64,000 nucleotides of DNA, taken from assembly GCF_001420995.1 (NCBI RefSeq), contig NZ_CP012184.1:2650501-2714500 (forward strand). Direction: 5' to 3'. The notes below the pieces were generated by a model. That model saw nothing but the letters and a program-made list of their open reading frames with translations. It was not told the origin of the DNA and searched no databases. This DNA comes from Pseudonocardia sp. EC080619-01. GTDB taxonomy: Bacteria > Actinomycetota > Actinomycetes > Mycobacteriales > Pseudonocardiaceae. Made by a program: the position numbers and the translations under genes. Positions 8,526-17,140 of the stretch are shown here, piece by piece (positions within the stretch are counted from its first letter, which is position 1; each line of letters begins with the position of its first letter).

Positions 8526-9010
8526 CCGGACGCGCCCGCCCCGCCGTCGTCGGACCGGGCGCCCTCGGCGACCTCCCGGATCCGGTGCAGGGTCTCGGTC
8601 ATGCCGCGCAGATTGGTCCGCCGCCGGGCCCGCCCCGCGATCGCCCAGTAGATCCGGGTGCCCACGTTGTCGGCCAGCGCGAACGACTCCGTGACGTCGG
8701 TCCCGTCGCCGGCCGGGGTGAACCGGTAGTGCCAGGTGTTGATCGTCCGGCTCCCCGCCAGCACGGCGAACCCGAACTCGCGCCCCGGCTCGCACGCCGT
8801 GATCCGGCAGACGGTCCAGTACATCGGCCCGCGGCCGTTGCGCTTGACGTGCCCGCGGAACCGGGCACCCGGTGCCGGGCCGGTCGCGCCGTCGAGCCAC
8901 TCGGCCTCCAGGGTCTCCGGGGAGAACCGGCCGGTGTTGCGCACGTCGGCGACCAGCTCCCAGATCTCGTGGGCCGGTGCCCGCACGTGCACCGTGACCT
9001 CGTCGCGCAT
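8522..9010 (-). CDS. SRPBCC (START-like) family protein
   Basis: A 162-residue protein of the polyketide-cyclase/START fold. The N-terminus MRDEVTVHVRAPAHEIWELVADVRNTG is the typical first strand and helix, and RITACEPGREFGFAV and WHYRFTP are later strands of the hydrophobic cup. It lies 21 bp downstream of the GMC oxidoreductase on the same strand and overlaps the acetyltransferase by 4 bp, so GMC-SRPBCC-GNAT looks like one operon. The ligand is unknown; it may bind a lipid or a hydrophobic product of the oxidoreductase. Confidence 0.85.
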   Translation of the reverse strand: MRDEVTVHVRAPAHEIWELVADVRNTGRFSPETLEAEWLDGATGPAPGARFRGHVKRNGRGPMYWTVCRITACEPGREFGFAVLAGSRTINTWHYRFTPAGDGTDVTESFALADNVGTRIYWAIAGRARRRTNLRGMTETLHRIREVAEGARSDDGGAGASG

Positions 9011-9031
9011 GGTTCCTCCTCGTCGGGCCGG

Positions 9032-10528
9032 TCAGCCGCCGACCAGGTCGGCGGCCCGTTCCCCGATCATGACGGCGGTCGCGGCCGGGCCGCGCCGCGG
9101 TGCCGACGGCAGCACCGAGGTGTCGGCCACCCGCAGCCCGTCCAGACCGTGCACGCGCAGGTCCGGCCCGACGACGGCGTCCGGCCCGGTCCCCATCGCC
9201 GCGCTGCCGGACAGGTGCACCGACGTCGTCAGCCTGCCGTGGATCCACTCGTCGAGCCGGGTGTCGTTGCCGAGCTCCCAGCCGGCCGGGCCGCCGTCGT
9301 CCGGGCCGGCCCGGTCCCAGCCCGCGGCGCGGAGGATCTCCGCGGCGACCCGCACCGCGGCCCGCATCCGGTGCCGGTCCGAGGTGGTCTGCAGGTAGCG
9401 GAAGTTCAGCCGTGGCGGGTCGGCGTGCTCGGGCGAGGTGATCGCGAGCATCCCGCGGCTGTCCGGGTGCTGCACCGCGCACATCAGGTGCGCGGGCCCG
9501 CCCGGCGCGAACGGGTGCGCGAACAACAGGACCTCCAGGTCGCCCGCGGGGTCGGTGCCGGAGTCGAGGTTCAGCGCGGCCTGCCCGGCGACGGCGTCCG
9601 GGTGCGGGTCGGGCAGTCCGCTGCGCAGCGGCAGGAACACCGACGGGTGGTCCGACCAGCCGCGGCCGACCCCCGGCAGCTCGTGGCGCACCGCGACGCC
9701 CGCCGAGCGCAGGGTGTCCTCCGGTCCGATCCCGGAACGCTGCAGCAGGGCCGGGCTCCCCACCGCACCCGCCGCGACGACCGTCTCCGCCGCGTGGAGC
9801 TCCGTGTCACCGAACCGGACGCCGGTGACCCGGTCGCCGTCGAACAGCAGGGTGTCGACGGCGCGTCCGCCGTAGACGGTCAGCGCGTCCTGCCACTCGG
9901 CGTCCCCCCACGGCGGCGGGAGGTACGCCGTCGCGGCGCTGATCCGCTTCCCGTCGACGGCGTTGGTCGGGACCGGGCCCGCCCCCGGCCTGCCGCCGGC
10001 GTTCTTGTCCGGCTCCTCGGAGTACCCCAGCGCGGCGCACGCCCGCAGGAACGGGTCCGTGACGGGGGCCAGCAGGTGCCCGGCCGGCCGGGAGATCCGC
10101 AGCGGGCCGGCGTCGCCGTGCGCGTCGGAGGTGCAGAAGTCCAGGTCGCGCTCGAGCCGCCGGTAGTAGGGCAGGACGTCGTCGTAGGACCAGCCCGGGA
10201 TCGCCCAGTCGGCGAAGTCGGCGGGCACCGCCCGGACGAAGTAGCCACCGTTGATCGCGCCGGAGCCGCCGAGCACCCGGCCGCGGGGCACCGTGCACTC
10301 CCGGCCCTGGCACAGGGTCGCCCGGTAGGCCCAGTTCAGGACGTGCCCCGGGGTGGTCGCCGCGAGCGACGCGATCGGTGTGGACTCCGGCGGGACGACG
10401 ATCTCGCCCGCCTCGACCAGCGCCGTCCGGACACCGCGCTCGGCCAGCCTGCCGGCCAGCGTGCAGCCGGCGGATCCCGCGCCGACCACGATCACGTCGT
10501 GGACGTCCGTCCTCGCCCCTCCAGTCAT
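9032..10528 (-). CDS. GMC family oxidoreductase
   Basis: FAD-dependent glucose-methanol-choline oxidoreductase of 498 residues. The dinucleotide-binding motif GAGSAG lies near residues 16-21 (DVIVVGAGSAGCTLAGRLAE), the GMC signature 1 reads PRGRVLGGSGAINGGYFVRA, and the C-terminal catalytic His is in VHLSGSAAMG. The second active-site residue, usually His or Asn before the final helix, appears to be Gly in APRRGPAATAVMIGERAADL. It resembles mycofactocin-associated GMC enzymes in size and style, but no mycofactocin genes are in the window, so that subtype is only a guess. Its start is 10 bp from the divergent M18 peptidase start. Confidence 0.9.
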   Translation of the reverse strand: MTGGARTDVHDVIVVGAGSAGCTLAGRLAERGVRTALVEAGEIVVPPESTPIASLAATTPGHVLNWAYRATLCQGRECTVPRGRVLGGSGAINGGYFVRAVPADFADWAIPGWSYDDVLPYYRRLERDLDFCTSDAHGDAGPLRISRPAGHLLAPVTDPFLRACAALGYSEEPDKNAGGRPGAGPVPTNAVDGKRISAATAYLPPPWGDAEWQDALTVYGGRAVDTLLFDGDRVTGVRFGDTELHAAETVVAAGAVGSPALLQRSGIGPEDTLRSAGVAVRHELPGVGRGWSDHPSVFLPLRSGLPDPHPDAVAGQAALNLDSGTDPAGDLEVLLFAHPFAPGGPAHLMCAVQHPDSRGMLAITSPEHADPPRLNFRYLQTTSDRHRMRAAVRVAAEILRAAGWDRAGPDDGGPAGWELGNDTRLDEWIHGRLTTSVHLSGSAAMGTGPDAVVGPDLRVHGLDGLRVADTSVLPSAPRRGPAATAVMIGERAADLVGG

Positions 10529-10538
10529 TGCTGCCAGG

Positions 10539-11804
10539 ATGCCTTACGTGACCGACGCTGCACGTGATCTCGCCTCGTTCCTCACCGCGAGCCCGTCGCC
10601 GTACCACGCGGTGGCCGAGGCCGTCCGCAGGCTGACCGCGGCCGGGTTCGTCGAGCAGCCCGAGGACGGGCCCTGGGTCGACGGCCCCGGCGGCCGCTAC
10701 CTCGTGCGCGACGGCACCGTGCTCGCCTGGTGGCAGCGCGCGACACCCGGCGAGCAGCCGCTGCGGATCTTCGCGGCGCACACCGACTCCCCCGGTTTCA
10801 AGGTCAAGCCGAACCCGGACGTCGGCGCCGCGGGCTGGCGGCAGGTCGGTGTCGAGGTCTACGGCGGAGCGCTGTGGAACTCCTGGCTGGACCGCGACCT
10901 CGGGCTGGCCGGACGGCTGGCGCTCTACGACGGCCGGGTCGTCCCGGTGCGGGTGGACCGGCCGCTGCTGCGCATCCCGCAGCTCGCGATCCACCTCGAC
11001 CGCGGCGTGAACCAGGGGCTCACCCTGGACCCGCAACGACACCTGCTCCCCGTCTGGGGGCTCGGCGACCCCGGCGGCGGTGACCTGCTGGAGTTCCTGG
11101 CCGTGCTCGCCGACGAGGACCCCGGCGACGTCGCCGCGCACGACCTGTTCACCTACGACCTCACCCCGCCCGCCACCCTCGGCCGTGACGACGAACTCCT
11201 CGCCGCGCCCCGGCTGGACAACCTCGCGTCGGTCCACGCGGGGATCACCGCGCTGATCGAGACCGCGCGGCGCGACCCGGACACGGTGCCGGTGTTCGTC
11301 GGGTTCGACCACGAGGAGATCGGTTCCGACACCGCCACCGGCGCCGCGGGCCCGCTGCTGGAGACCGTGCTGACCCGCCTCGCCGGCGGGTTCGACGCCC
11401 GCCGACCGGCGTTCGCCCGGTCCCGCTGCCTGTCGGTGGACGTCACCCACGCGGCGCACCCGAACCACCTCGACAAGCACGACCCGGACCACCTGTCGGT
11501 GCCGAACTCCGGCCCGTCGCTGAAGGTCAACGCGGTACAGCGCTACGCCACCGACGCGCCCGGCGCGGCCGCGTGGAAGCGGGCGTGCCGCACGGCGGAC
11601 GTGCCGAGCCAGGTGTTCGTCTCGAAGAACACGGTGCCGTGCGGGTCGACGGTCGGGCCGATCATGGCGACGCGGCTGGGGATCCGGACGGTCGACGTCG
11701 GGATCCCGGTGCTGTCCATGCACTCGGCCCGCGAGCTGTGCGGGGTGCACGACCCGGGGCTGCTCGCCCGGGCCGGCGCCGAGTTCCTCTCCGACGCGGG
11801 CTGA
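10539..11804 (+). CDS. apeB: M18 family aminopeptidase
   Basis: Zinc aminopeptidase of 421 residues releasing N-terminal residues, often acidic ones, from peptides in the cytoplasm. Metal-ligand regions of the M18 family are visible: RIFAAHTDSPGFKVKPN, APRLDNLASVHAG, VFVGFDHEEIGSDTATGA and, at the C-terminus, VGIPVLSMHSARELCG. The Asp-containing SVDVTHAAHPN is also a family hallmark. The ATG at 10539 (MPYVTDAARDLASFL) is chosen; a GTG nine bases further in is equally possible. It is divergent from the GMC gene with almost no space between. Length and motifs match mycobacterial PepC (Rv0800). Confidence 0.93.
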   Translation: MPYVTDAARDLASFLTASPSPYHAVAEAVRRLTAAGFVEQPEDGPWVDGPGGRYLVRDGTVLAWWQRATPGEQPLRIFAAHTDSPGFKVKPNPDVGAAGWRQVGVEVYGGALWNSWLDRDLGLAGRLALYDGRVVPVRVDRPLLRIPQLAIHLDRGVNQGLTLDPQRHLLPVWGLGDPGGGDLLEFLAVLADEDPGDVAAHDLFTYDLTPPATLGRDDELLAAPRLDNLASVHAGITALIETARRDPDTVPVFVGFDHEEIGSDTATGAAGPLLETVLTRLAGGFDARRPAFARSRCLSVDVTHAAHPNHLDKHDPDHLSVPNSGPSLKVNAVQRYATDAPGAAAWKRACRTADVPSQVFVSKNTVPCGSTVGPIMATRLGIRTVDVGIPVLSMHSARELCGVHDPGLLARAGAEFLSDAG

Positions 11805-11814
11805 CCGGCCGGGC

Positions 11815-12222
11815 TCACGTCGCGATGCGCGACCCCGGCACGTAGTCGTCGGTGTCGACGACCTGCGAGCCCAGCGGGAACAGCGACACCGGGATCAGCT
11901 TCAGGTTCGCCCAGGCCAGCGGCAGCCCGACGATCGTGATCGCCAGTGCGATCGCCGTGCCGATGTGCCCGAGCACCAGCCACCACCCGAACAGCAGGAT
12001 CCACAGCACGTTCCCGATCGTGGACGCCACCCCGGCCGTGGGTCGGCGCACCACGTCCCGGCCGAACGGCCAGAGCGCGTAGAAGCCGATGCGGAACGCG
12101 GCGATGCCGAACGGGATCGTCACGATCAGCACGCAGGCGACGATCCCGGCGGCCAGGTAGCCGAGGAACAGCCAGAAGCCCGAGAGCACCAGCCAGATCA
12201 CGTTCAGGATGAGCCGCAGCAT
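11815..12222 (-). CDS. YccF domain inner-membrane protein
   Basis: A 135-residue membrane protein, MLRLILNVIWLVLSGFWLFL, with two copies of the short YccF-type hydrophobic repeat (about 1-55 and 65-115). Both contain the Trp-rich pattern NVxWxxLxGxWL and the loop VTIPFGIAAF or ITIVGLPLAW. The start at 12222 matches the family; a longer in-frame opening adds only MGGHPGS. It converges on the M18 gene with a 10-bp gap. No biochemical role is established for the family. Confidence 0.87.
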   Translation of the reverse strand: MLRLILNVIWLVLSGFWLFLGYLAAGIVACVLIVTIPFGIAAFRIGFYALWPFGRDVVRRPTAGVASTIGNVLWILLFGWWLVLGHIGTAIALAITIVGLPLAWANLKLIPVSLFPLGSQVVDTDDYVPGSRIAT

Positions 12223-12322
12223 GCTTCCAGGGTGCCCGCCCACCCGGGGGCGATGCTCGGGGTTCGCCCTGATCCTTTCCCCCGGATTCCGCCCGGTCGA
12301 TTGAGAGCCGCATCGTCTTAGC

Positions 12323-12337
12323 CCATTCGGAGTAGAG
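12323..12337. promoter_or_regulatory. Shared motif CCATTCGGAGTAGAG upstream of the secreted esterase-like gene
   Basis: Fourteen of 15 bases match the motif at 4160-4174. It lies 120 bp before the start of an exported protein gene, in a 234-bp gap between divergent genes. The same orientation and a similar distance to the start codon (124 bp in the first case) suggest a common promoter or operator. Confidence 0.35.
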
Positions 12338-12456
12338 CCGGATCATCCGCGCACGTCACCGCGTTACGGACGGTCCGTTGTGCCCTGTACCGGTGCTCCG
12401 TCCGGACCCCACCGCGCAACGAGGCGCGGGCCGCGGTCACCGGTGGAAGGCTCCCC

Positions 12457-14979
12457 ATGAGAAGGACGAAGCGAGTCGGCGTCGCGCTCGTCGTGGCCGG
12501 GCTCGTCGCCGGCGCGGCCGTCGGTGCCGGGTCGGCGCTCGCCGCACCGGGCAACCCCGGCGCCGGCGACACGGCGGGCCCCGACCTGCTGCGCGCCCCG
12601 GCCGTCGACGCACCCCAGCTGCAGAACACCGGACCGTGGTCGGCGGACCCGATCGGGATCTGCATGACGAGCGCCTACCGCGCCGGTGAGTACGTGCACC
12701 AGGGTTGCGTCTACGACGACGAGGGCGGCGGCAACCAGTACCGCTGGCCGAACGACACCCTGCTGCGCAACTACACCTACCCCGAGGCCGCCGGGTACCG
12801 GCGCAACGCCGCCGACATCCTCGAGGTCCGGGCGAAGCCCGAGGACGACGCGACCCTGTTCCGGGTCACGATGAACACGATGACCGACCCGGAGCTCCTC
12901 GGTCTCACCCTGGCGCTGGGGGACTCCGACGCACCGCGCGAGGCACCGCACGGCGCCCACACCGTGATGCCCGCGGAGCGGTTCGTGACCGTGCACGGCA
13001 CGGGCGGGGACGTCACCGACGCCGCCACCGGCGAGACCCTGTCCGACGCCCCCGATGTGCGGGTCGACGTCGAGCGACGGCAGGTCGAGATCCGGGTCCC
13101 GCACTCCGCGTGGGACCCGGCGGACGGGACGCAGCGGATCGCCGCCGCGGCCGGATTGTGGGACCGCGACGCCGACGCCTACCTGACCCCACGGGCGACG
13201 GCCGACGAGACGCACCCGGGCGGCGCGGTCGTCGGGGACCCGACGCCGTCGGCGTTCTTCGACGCCGCGTTCCGGTTCCAGGAGCCGTTCGAGGCGCCCT
13301 ACCGCAACAACGACCAGCGGCTCGCGATCGCGAACGGTGACCTCAGCCCGTTCCACGCCGACGTCGACTTCGGGAAGCTGCGCAGCGGCACCGACGACGA
13401 GTCGGGCATCCCGACCAGCGGTTACATGACACGCGTGTTCGCCTCGGAGTTCGAGTCCGAGCAGGGCAGGCGGCTGCCGTCGGACCCGGGCGGACCGGCC
13501 CCGGGGACCGGCACCCAGCAGGGCGGCATCGCCACCGGGTCCCGCGAGGGCTCCGGTGACCAGCGCCCGAGCCTGTCGTTCGGCTACCCCTGCCGCGACG
13601 ACTGCGTCCCCGACCTGGCGGGCCGCATGCAGCGCTACATGGTCTACGTCCCCGAGACCGGGGCCCCGTCCGAGGGCTGGTCGTCGATGGTCTGGACCAA
13701 CGGGTACGCCCTGCGCCCCGGCGACGACGTCGCGGGCGACAAGGACCTCTACCGGCAGCTCGCCGAGCGCCCGGACGACCCGACGATGATGATCGACGTC
13801 GACTTCCGCGGCGCCGACAACTGGGGCTACGGCCAGGGCGGCGCCGTCGTGTTCGAGGCGGTGGCCGACGCCCGCAGGCACTACGACCTCGACACCGAGC
13901 GGACCACGATGGCCGGGTTCTCCTCCGGCGCCTACACCGCGAACAAGCTGTCGCTGACCTTCCCGGACGTGTTCACGAAGGCGTTCGTCTGCGACGGGCT
14001 GAACGTCGCGCCGTCGCTCCCGGGGGTCAACGGCGTCGCCGACGAGGTCGCGGAGAACGCCGGCGTCGACACGGTGACGAAGCACGAGCCGGGGTCGAAG
14101 ATCTCCGAGCTGCTGCCCAGCCGGCGCAACCAGCCGGTGATGGAGTGGGCGGGCGTGAACGACGACTTCATCCCCTACAACATCACCCGCGAGCGGGCCG
14201 ACCTGTACGCGGCGGGCGACTACGACTACGAGTTCGTCAGCCACGTCGGTGTGGGCGCCGAGCACCTGGTGATGTGCAAGAACGGGATGTGGGACCTCAC
14301 CACCGACTGGCTCGGCGACGAGCCGCGCGCGGTCGACCCGCACCACGTGACCTACGTGCGCAACCCGCTGATGGACGACCCGGGGTCGGGCCTGGTGGGC
14401 GACCACGCCTACTGGCTGTCCGGCATCGCCTCGCGCGATCCGCAGCAGCTGGGCACGATCGACGTCGTCAGCCGCGGTCAGGGGATCACCGAGGCACCCG
14501 TGCCGGCACCGCAGCGCGAGATCGGGCAGACCGAGGGCACGTTCTCCCCGGTCAACCCGTACCTGCGCGAGTACCGGCACCTCGACGAGCCGGTGGACGC
14601 CGGTGCGGAGGACGTGCTGGAGGTCCGCTCGGCGGGCGTCGGCGCGGTCACGGTCGATCCGGAGCGGGCCGGCGTGAGCTGCGACGCCCGGCTCGACGTG
14701 CACACCGACGGCCCGCTGACCGTCATGCTCGACGGCTGCGACCGCACCGAGTCGTTCGACGGCACCGACTCCGGTGGCCTGGAGCGGCCGGGCACGTTCG
14801 CCCCGGCCGACCCGCTGGAACCGGTGGGCAACCCGCTCCGGGGCGCCCCCGTGCCGCCGGAGGTGGGCAACGCCCCGCAGCCGCCGCTGCAGGAGCTGCC
14901 GCCGTTGCGGTTCCCGCCGAACCAGCTCGGCCAGGACCCGGCCCCCGGTGACGGGGAGCAGGAGTCCCCGACCGGCTGA
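12457..14979 (+). CDS. Large secreted alpha/beta-hydrolase-like protein
   Basis: An 840-residue exported protein. The signal peptide covers residues 1 to about 30, with basic MRRTKR, a hydrophobic core and an ALA|AP cleavage site. A 300-residue beta-rich N-terminal part, like the glucodextranase-type accessory fold, is followed by an alpha/beta hydrolase domain. The nucleophile elbow is GFSSGAYTA with Ser489, and a likely His lies in HVGVGAEHLVM. A C-terminal beta-rich region (PVNPYLREYRHLDEPVDAG onwards) and a Pro-rich tail follow. It probably acts on an extracellular ester or polyester (PHB-depolymerase-like). A strong hairpin follows the gene. The domain order is my reading; the substrate is unknown. 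Confidence 0.8.
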   Translation: MRRTKRVGVALVVAGLVAGAAVGAGSALAAPGNPGAGDTAGPDLLRAPAVDAPQLQNTGPWSADPIGICMTSAYRAGEYVHQGCVYDDEGGGNQYRWPNDTLLRNYTYPEAAGYRRNAADILEVRAKPEDDATLFRVTMNTMTDPELLGLTLALGDSDAPREAPHGAHTVMPAERFVTVHGTGGDVTDAATGETLSDAPDVRVDVERRQVEIRVPHSAWDPADGTQRIAAAAGLWDRDADAYLTPRATADETHPGGAVVGDPTPSAFFDAAFRFQEPFEAPYRNNDQRLAIANGDLSPFHADVDFGKLRSGTDDESGIPTSGYMTRVFASEFESEQGRRLPSDPGGPAPGTGTQQGGIATGSREGSGDQRPSLSFGYPCRDDCVPDLAGRMQRYMVYVPETGAPSEGWSSMVWTNGYALRPGDDVAGDKDLYRQLAERPDDPTMMIDVDFRGADNWGYGQGGAVVFEAVADARRHYDLDTERTTMAGFSSGAYTANKLSLTFPDVFTKAFVCDGLNVAPSLPGVNGVADEVAENAGVDTVTKHEPGSKISELLPSRRNQPVMEWAGVNDDFIPYNITRERADLYAAGDYDYEFVSHVGVGAEHLVMCKNGMWDLTTDWLGDEPRAVDPHHVTYVRNPLMDDPGSGLVGDHAYWLSGIASRDPQQLGTIDVVSRGQGITEAPVPAPQREIGQTEGTFSPVNPYLREYRHLDEPVDAGAEDVLEVRSAGVGAVTVDPERAGVSCDARLDVHTDGPLTVMLDGCDRTESFDGTDSGGLERPGTFAPADPLEPVGNPLRGAPVPPEVGNAPQPPLQELPPLRFPPNQLGQDPAPGDGEQESPTG

Positions 14980-15002
14980 CGGTCGGCACCGGCGGTCACG
15001 TG

Positions 15003-15043
15003 ACGGCGCCGGCACCCCTGGGCTCCCGGGGTGCCGGCGCCGT
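15003..15043 (+). terminator. Strong 16-bp hairpin after the secreted-hydrolase gene
   Basis: Perfect arms ACGGCGCCGGCACCCC (15003-15018) and GGGGTGCCGGCGCCGT (15028-15043) enclose a 9-base loop 24 bp after the stop codon. No U-tract follows; instead there is a short run of about four GGCCCC hexamers at 15052-15077. Confidence 0.82.
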
Positions 15044-15148
15044 CGTCGTCCCGGCCCCGGCCCCGGCCCCGGCCCCGAGCGGAACCTGGTCACCGGTGAG
15101 ACGTTCTGCGTCAGGAAAACCACCCGGTGTACGTGTGAGGATCCGGAT

Positions 15149-16345
15149 ATGGACGGATCAGTGGCGATCGTCGGGGCCGGGATCGGCGGGCTCACGCTGG
15201 CCCTGTCGCTGCACGCACGCGGGGTACCGGTGACCGTGTACGAGCGGGCCGGCGAACTGCGCGAGGTCGGCGCCGCGGTGGCGCTGTCCGCGAACGGCCT
15301 GCGCCCGATGGACGAGCTCGGGCTGCTCGGGCAGCTGGAGGCGGTCGCGACCCAGCCGACCGAGCTGGTGCACCGCGGCTGGCGGACCCATGACCGCGTC
15401 ACCGCGTTCCCGGTCGGCGCCGACGGCTCCTACCGCGACCGGTTCGGAGCCCCCTACCTGGGCATCCACCGGGCCGAGTTCCAGCGGATCCTGTCCGGGG
15501 CCTGCCCGCCGGGGACGATCCGGCTGAGCAGCGAGGTCACCGGCGTCACGGACCACGGCGACCACGTCGCGCTGTCCCTCGCCTCCGGGGAGACCGCGAC
15601 GGCGTCGGTCGTCGTCGGCGCGGACGGGGTCCACTCGCGGCTGCGCGCGGTCGTCGACCCGCACGCCCGGCCGGTCTACACCGGGACGTCCGGGTTCCGG
15701 GGCATCGTCGGCGTCGCCGACCTGCCGTCGCTGCCGGACCCGCAGGCCATCCAGTTCTGGATGGGCCCGGACGCGCACCTCCTGCACTACGCGATCGGCC
15801 CCGACGGCGGTGAGGTCAACTTCCTCGCCGTGCTGGAGGGCCCCGAGCGGTGGGACGCGGGTTCCGGCCCGGCCGCCGCCGAGCCCGGCACCCTGGCCCG
15901 GGCGTTCGCCGGCTGGGCGCCGGCCGTCCGCGAGATGGTCGAGGCCGTCCCGCAGTCCGCGCACTGGCCGCTGTACACGCTCCCGCCGCTGTCGCGCTGG
16001 TCGGCGGGGCGGGTGGTGATCCTCGGCGACGCCGCGCACACCATGCTGCCGCACCACGGCCAGGGCGCGAACCAGTCCATCGAGGACGCCGTCGTGCTCG
16101 CCGACCTGCTGGCCTCCGCCGGCGCCGACCCGGGCCCCGCGTTCGCCCGCTACGAGCGGCTGCGCCGGACCCGCACCCGCCAGGTGCAGCGCAGCTCGCT
16201 GGTCACCTCGGACCTGCTGCACCTGCCCGACGGCGAGGCCGCCGGCAGCCGGGACGCGGGGCTGGCCGGGCTGGACCCCTGGCTGGCCTGGATCCACGGT
16301 GTCGACGCCCGCGCCGACACCCGTCCGGCCGCCGTGCCGGTCTGA
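15149..16345 (+). CDS. FAD-dependent aromatic-ring monooxygenase (salicylate hydroxylase-like)
   Basis: Flavin monooxygenase of 398 residues that likely hydroxylates an aromatic ring using NAD(P)H and O2. Three group-A markers are present: GxGxxG in VAIVGAGIGGLTLAL near residue 6, the DG motif in VVVGADGVHSRLR, and the GD motif in GRVVILGDAAHTMLPHHGQG. The latter HGQGAN stretch is typical of salicylate or 6-hydroxynicotinate hydroxylases. The ATG at 15149 (MDGSVAIVG) is followed at once by the Rossmann strand. Its TGA directly abuts the stop of the convergent small gene. The substrate is not deducible. Confidence 0.9.
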   Translation: MDGSVAIVGAGIGGLTLALSLHARGVPVTVYERAGELREVGAAVALSANGLRPMDELGLLGQLEAVATQPTELVHRGWRTHDRVTAFPVGADGSYRDRFGAPYLGIHRAEFQRILSGACPPGTIRLSSEVTGVTDHGDHVALSLASGETATASVVVGADGVHSRLRAVVDPHARPVYTGTSGFRGIVGVADLPSLPDPQAIQFWMGPDAHLLHYAIGPDGGEVNFLAVLEGPERWDAGSGPAAAEPGTLARAFAGWAPAVREMVEAVPQSAHWPLYTLPPLSRWSAGRVVILGDAAHTMLPHHGQGANQSIEDAVVLADLLASAGADPGPAFARYERLRRTRTRQVQRSSLVTSDLLHLPDGEAAGSRDAGLAGLDPWLAWIHGVDARADTRPAAVPV

Positions 16346-16687
16346 TCAGGCGATCTCCTCGACGATGCTGGTCCCGGCCCCGGGCCGGGACTCCCAGCAC
16401 CAGTCCTCGTGCGAGCGCAGCCGGCCGTCGGGCAGCACCTCGAGACGGGCCTCGCAACGCCCGGAGCTGGTCGAACCGTCCTCGGCGACGTGCACGTAGC
16501 GGAACCGCAGGACATCGCCCTCCCGGGTGCCGACGAGCCGGCCGAGCCGGACCGCGCCACCGCCGTACTCGGCCCAGACCAGGCCGTCGGTCTCGTGGTA
16601 GTCGAAGACGGTGGCCCGGCCGACCTCGCCGTCGCCGGTGTTCGCGACAGCGGTGAACCGGCGACCGTCGACGCTGGGAGCGCTCAC
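16346..16687 (-). CDS. Small conserved beta-barrel-like protein
   Basis: A 113-residue protein from a GTG at 16687. It has the repeated strand pattern FTAVANTGDGEVGRATVFDY, GGAVRLGRLVG, RFRYVHV and LPDGRLRSHEDWCWES, and ends SIVEEIA. It belongs to a small family often labelled n-acetylglutamate synthase in public annotations, without experimental basis and without any GNAT motif. It looks like a lipocalin-type binding or structural protein. It lies 48 bp from the divergent VOC gene. Confidence 0.75.
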   Translation of the reverse strand: MSAPSVDGRRFTAVANTGDGEVGRATVFDYHETDGLVWAEYGGGAVRLGRLVGTREGDVLRFRYVHVAEDGSTSSGRCEARLEVLPDGRLRSHEDWCWESRPGAGTSIVEEIA

Positions 16688-16735
16688 GCACCCAGCCTGG
16701 CAGGTGACACCCTGTCCGCGCCGTAGGTTGGAGCC

Positions 16736-17137
16736 ATGACCTCGACGGTGTGGCCGGTCCTGCACTACGACGTCCCCGGTGCGGCGCTGCGGTTCCTCAC
16801 CGGTCTCGGTTTCACCGAGACCGTGGTGATCCGGGACGACGTCGGCGACGTCGTGCACGCCGAGCTCTCCTGGCCCGGCGGTGGCACCGTCCTGTTCGGA
16901 GGGACCAAGCACGACGACGGCGTCCACGCCGGGTTTCGGGCGGGTGCGGTCTACGTGGCCGTCGCGTCCGAGGAGGGGGTCGACGCCGTCCACGAGCGGG
17001 CCGTCACCGCCGGCGCGACCGTGCCGGCGGCGCCCCACCGGACGGCGTTCGCGGCGGGCGGCCCGGCCTACGTATGCGCGGTCACCGACACCGAGGGCAA
17101 CCTCTGGACGTTCGGCACCTACCGCGGCGGGGGCTGA
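16736..17137 (+). CDS. VOC family (glyoxalase/bleomycin-resistance fold) protein
   Basis: A 133-residue vicinal-oxygen-chelate protein made of two beta-alpha-beta-beta-beta modules. The first is PVLHYDVPGAALRFLTGLGF with the usual early residues, and the last strand reads VCAVTDTEGNLWTFGTY, where the Glu is a possible metal ligand. The size fits a single-chain dimeric VOC protein. Neither neighbour points to a substrate. Its stop lies 3 bp before the stop of the convergent DinB-like gene. Confidence 0.88.
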   Translation: MTSTVWPVLHYDVPGAALRFLTGLGFTETVVIRDDVGDVVHAELSWPGGGTVLFGGTKHDDGVHAGFRAGAVYVAVASEEGVDAVHERAVTAGATVPAAPHRTAFAAGGPAYVCAVTDTEGNLWTFGTYRGGG

Positions 17138-17140
17138 CCG

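Noticed and set aside
5433..8651. A 1072-codon open frame on the plus strand
   Set aside because: It is antisense to the M3 peptidase, which has an intact HEFGH site, and out of frame with the GH16 gene. No domain is visible.
9032..10528. Mycofactocin-linked dehydrogenase (MftG) label for the GMC protein
   Set aside because: No mycofactocin biosynthesis gene is in the window and I cannot run a subfamily model, so only the GMC family is called.
15052..15077. GGCCCC hexamer run as a functional element
   Set aside because: Only about four copies in very GC-rich DNA beside a terminator. Slippage is a sufficient explanation.
12364..15402. A 1012-codon open frame on the minus strand
   Set aside because: It is antisense to the secreted hydrolase, which has a good signal peptide and GxSxG motif.
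16346..16687. N-acetylglutamate synthase function for the 113-residue protein
   Set aside because: The label circulates for this family, but the protein has no GNAT or amino-acid-kinase motif and looks like a small beta-barrel.
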